Assembly: GCA_002346425.1 (NCBI GenBank)
Contig: DDZS01000072.1
Span: 1 to 7,296 of the forward strand
Direction of reading: 5' to 3'
Length of the DNA: 7,296 nucleotides
Origin: Alphaproteobacteria bacterium UBA3002
GTDB taxonomy: Bacteria > Pseudomonadota > Alphaproteobacteria > Rickettsiales > UBA3002
Below the pieces are notes generated by a model, which worked only from the letters and a program-made list of their open reading frames with translations, did not search any database and was not told the origin of the DNA. The position numbers and the translations under genes are program-made. Each line of letters opens with the position of its first letter. Within the stretch, counting starts at the first letter, position 1. Positions 6,025-7,296 of the stretch are shown piece by piece.

Positions 6025-6112
6025 CGTCATTGCGAGGGGCGATAGCGACGCGGCAATCCAGAGCCGTACGAGCAAGTGGCTCTGGATTGCTTCGCTGTCG
6101 CTCGCAATGACG
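6025..6112. repeat. Complete 88-bp palindromic intergenic repeat (GTCATTGCGAG type)
   Basis: The outer arms CGTCATTGCGAG (6025-6036) and CTCGCAATGACG (6101-6112) are perfectly complementary. Inner arms GCAATCCAGAGCC (6053-6065) and GGCTCTGGATTGC (6078-6090) form another perfect 13-bp stem. Between them CGATAGCGA pairs with TCGCTGTCG through one G-T, leaving a small bulge, so the whole element can fold into one long hairpin with a 12-base loop. It occupies most of the 303-bp gap 5887-6189. A partial copy opens the window. It may act as a transcript-stabilising or terminating structure; otherwise it is a mobile repeat of unknown role. Confidence 0.85.
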
Positions 6113-6129
6113 GAGCGTGATGATGAGCC

Positions 6130-6152
6130 AAAGCGATTCCAGCAGGAATCGC
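6130..6152 (-). terminator. Possible weak terminator after the peptidoglycan-binding protein gene
   Basis: GCGATTCC (6133-6140) and GGAATCGC (6145-6152) form a perfect 8-bp stem with a 4-base loop, 37 bp past the stop codon. On the minus strand only TTT follows. A second inverted repeat, CTAGC...GCTAG (6161-6181), lies between it and the gene. It could be a weak terminator or an additional hairpin associated with the palindromic repeat. Confidence 0.35.
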
Positions 6153-6189
6153 GGAGGCCACTAGCTAACGCAGCGCGCTAGCGATAAAA

Positions 6190-6606
6190 CTACCTCGCGT
6201 AAGCGAAGCCACTGATGACGACCGGCCCGTAATAGCCGTAGCCGATGGTTGGGGCGTTGTTATAGGCATAGCCGGTAGGGGCAGAATGATAGCTGCGGTT
6301 ATTGAGTGCGGTCGCGGTATGTGTACCCACCACGCCATCAACCGCTAAGCCGTTATCGCGTTGGAACGCTTTAACCGCCGTGCGGGTGGCTTTGTCCATG
6401 ATGCCATCGGCCCCATTCGGAATGGTGTAGCCAAGGTTAATCAGACGTTGTTGAATATTTGCGGTATTCAGCTCGCTGGCTGAAGTGGTGGTCACATAGG
6501 TGCACCAGCCAGTCGGTGAAGCGCAGCGGAAAGTGTTGCCCGCTGATGCGGTCATGGCCGCCATCGTGGCGCTTGCAAGTGTCAGGGTAAATAGTGTTTT
6601 TTTCAT
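6190..6606 (-). CDS. Exported peptidoglycan-binding-domain (PG_binding_1) protein
   Basis: This 138-residue protein has a clear signal peptide (MKKTLFTLTLASATMAAMTASA) with likely cleavage after Ala22. A peptidoglycan-binding-like domain spans about residues 48-102, showing IQQRLINLGY, GADGIMDKATRTAVKAFQ and GLAVDGVVGTHTATAL, the repeated D-G-x-x-G/D pattern of PG_binding_1. Cys28 and Cys35 just before the domain could form a disulfide in the periplasm. The tail (106-138) is rich in Tyr and Gly and ends in a hydrophobic VVISGFAYAR. No catalytic domain is attached, so it probably anchors to the cell wall. I chose the ATG at 6606 because GGGAG lies 7 bp before it; the ATG at 6612 is only 1 bp from that site. 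A perfect CtrA box lies 53 bp upstream of the start. Confidence 0.88.
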   Translation of the reverse strand: MKKTLFTLTLASATMAAMTASAGNTFRCASPTGWCTYVTTTSASELNTANIQQRLINLGYTIPNGADGIMDKATRTAVKAFQRDNGLAVDGVVGTHTATALNNRSYHSAPTGYAYNNAPTIGYGYYGPVVISGFAYAR

Positions 6607-6658
6607 GGTCATTCTCCCAAATAGTTATTGCCGATAAAGCTCAGCATAAGAAAGAATG

Positions 6659-6674
6659 GTTAATAAAAGCTTAA
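6659..6674 (-). promoter_or_regulatory. CtrA-box consensus upstream of the peptidoglycan-binding protein gene
   Basis: On the minus strand the site is TTAA-GCTTTTA-TTAAC, a perfect TTAA-N7-TTAAC. It continues as TTAACC, like the site at 2075-2090. It lies 53 bp before the ATG at 6606. A perfect TATAAT abuts it on the upstream side (6675-6680). If that hexamer is the real -10, CtrA would sit over the start site and repress; if the half-site serves as the -35, CtrA would activate. I cannot decide between these. Confidence 0.6.
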
Positions 6675-6691
6675 ATTATAACGTAAAAAAA

Positions 6692-7060
6692 TTAGTTATA
6701 TTTAATGGCGGTGGCGAAATTATAAGAGCCAGCGCCCGGGCACAGCACGAAGTTTTCGCAGTTTTTCGGCTTATTGCTATGCAGAATTATTGCATCCGCG
6801 CCATGCAAAGCGGCTTCGTCTTGTAGGGCTTGCACGGTTTTAGCCGATGGTTCCAGCTCCGGTGCGGCGACGCTGACGGTGCCGATATCCAAGAAGCGAC
6901 AGGCGGGTGGGGCGGTTAAGACGGCCACCGAATCCGGCAGCACCGCTGGAAACATGACGTCGCGCGCTTCGAGATAGGCATGCGGTTGATAAAAGGTTTT
7001 CTTGGTGACGCAACCGGTAGCGGCGAGCAACAGAGACAATGCAATAAAAGCGCGGTTCAT
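6692..7060 (-). CDS. Small lipoprotein, core shared with the 5536-5886 protein
   Basis: This 122-residue protein starts MNRAFIALSLLLAATGC, a signal peptide with a lipobox-like ATGC and the lipidated Cys at residue 17. The mature part contains VAVLTAPP (45-52), FLDIGTV (56-62), QALQDEAALHGADAII (77-92) and a terminal ATAIKYN. This pattern is seen in several small uncharacterised envelope lipoproteins and is matched in order by the exported protein at 5536-5886. Extra Cys54, Cys101 and Cys107 could form disulfides. The frame is open upstream to 7186, but that part is basic, overlaps the end of the exoD-like gene and has no signal-like start. I prefer the ATG at 7060, although no good ribosome site precedes it. 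ATGACA and TATCCT, spaced 18 bp, end 6 bp before this ATG, so a leaderless transcript is possible. An ATG at 7096 is the alternative. Confidence 0.7.
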   Translation of the reverse strand: MNRAFIALSLLLAATGCVTKKTFYQPHAYLEARDVMFPAVLPDSVAVLTAPPACRFLDIGTVSVAAPELEPSAKTVQALQDEAALHGADAIILHSNKPKNCENFVLCPGAGSYNFATAIKYN

Positions 7061-7163
7061 ACCAGTAGGATAGGCGATGCTGCGCGCTGCTGTCATGCCC
7101 TTTTGCGCGTGATGTGTGCAAGGAGGGTGCTTTTTTTTAGGCGTTACGGTTTTGCGGTCACGC

Positions 7164-7296
7164 TTAGACCCATTGCCAGATGGCATAGCCGCTCAACAGG
7201 CTGGCGGCGAGGCCGATGGCGAGAATCAAGCCGTCGCGGGCGGAAAGGCCGATGGCCAGCAATAAGAGCGCAGTGGCGGGAATGGCGACGCCAAAG
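7164..7296 (-). CDS. exoD: C-terminal end of an ExoD-like membrane protein (partial)
   Basis: A reading frame enters from the right edge and ends with TAA at 7164-7166, giving 43 residues. It has two hydrophobic segments (AIPATALLLLAIGL and LILAIGLAASLLSGYAIW) joined by a short polar turn, SARDG. This matches the end of ExoD-family proteins, where a helix, an L.RDGL turn and a last helix close an integral inner-membrane protein associated with exopolysaccharide synthesis in rhizobia. Most of the gene lies outside the window, so the assignment rests on this tail alone. Another small polytopic membrane protein is possible. It ends 103 bp before the lipoprotein start, and no convincing terminator is visible between them. 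Confidence 0.55.
   Translation of the reverse strand, partial: FGVAIPATALLLLAIGLSARDGLILAIGLAASLLSGYAIWQWV

Noticed and set aside
5887..6075. N-terminal extension of the 5536-5886 gene by 63 codons
   Set aside because: The stretch crosses a strong promoter and one arm of the palindromic repeat, and the internal ATG at 5886 has an ideal ribosome site and signal peptide.
6675..6680. TATAAT as a stand-alone -10 for the peptidoglycan-binding gene
   Set aside because: The hexamer is perfect but has no recognisable -35 or TG extension and lies in very AT-rich DNA that also forms a TATAAC/GTTATA inverted repeat. I mention it only in relation to the CtrA box.
7141..7163. Inverted repeat GCGTTACGG...CGGTCACGC just after the exoD-like stop codon, as a terminator
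   Set aside because: Two of nine pairs mismatch, and on the minus strand it is followed by an A-run rather than a T-run.
7061..7186. N-terminal extension of the 6692-7060 lipoprotein by 42 codons
   Set aside because: It would overlap the end of the exoD-like gene and bury the lipoprotein signal behind a basic, non-signal segment.

Overview
The window looks like chromosomal DNA of an alphaproteobacterium. Four clues agree: an NlpC/P60 cell-wall hydrolase of the phage-tail / gene-transfer-agent type, the end of an ExoD-like membrane protein, secreted RTX proteins including an M10 serralysin-type protease, and two perfect copies of the CtrA-box consensus TTAA-N7-TTAAC, both in intergenic DNA. 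I cannot name a genus. None of the RNA genes, CRISPR arrays, insertion sequences or origins I looked for is visible.

Layout. Bases 1-25 are the right arm of a dispersed palindromic repeat cut by the window edge. Two plus-strand genes follow: the NlpC/P60 hydrolase (51-464) and an unrecognised alpha/beta-hydrolase-like protein with a GHSYGS nucleophile elbow (493-1674). The second overlaps by 4 bp the end of a minus-strand lipoprotein gene (1671-2003). Everything from there to the right edge is on the minus strand. Read in the direction of transcription from the right, it holds: the last 43 codons of an exoD-like gene (7164-7296), a small lipoprotein (6692-7060), a secreted peptidoglycan-binding protein (6190-6606), an 88-bp copy of the palindromic repeat, a small exported protein (5536-5886) with its own good promoter and terminator, an RTX calcium-binding protein without a catalytic domain (3879-5408), an RTX serralysin-type metalloprotease (2204-3811), a terminator, and the CtrA-box lipoprotein gene.

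How it fits together. Most of the minus-strand genes make envelope or exported products. The two RTX proteins share a collinear RTX domain built from 34-residue higher-order repeats and are probably diverged duplicates. Both should leave the cell by a type I (ABC/TolC-like) secretion system, but no transporter gene is in the window. The two small envelope proteins on either side of the peptidoglycan-binding gene also share a core, although one is a lipoprotein and the other a soluble exported protein. The CtrA boxes upstream of the peptidoglycan-binding gene and of the 1671-2003 lipoprotein suggest that these two envelope genes are under cell-cycle (CtrA) control.

I do not see a clearly new system. 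The observations most worth following are the paired CtrA boxes, the 34-residue RTX supra-repeat shared by a protease and a non-enzymatic partner, and the unrecognised serine-hydrolase-like protein.
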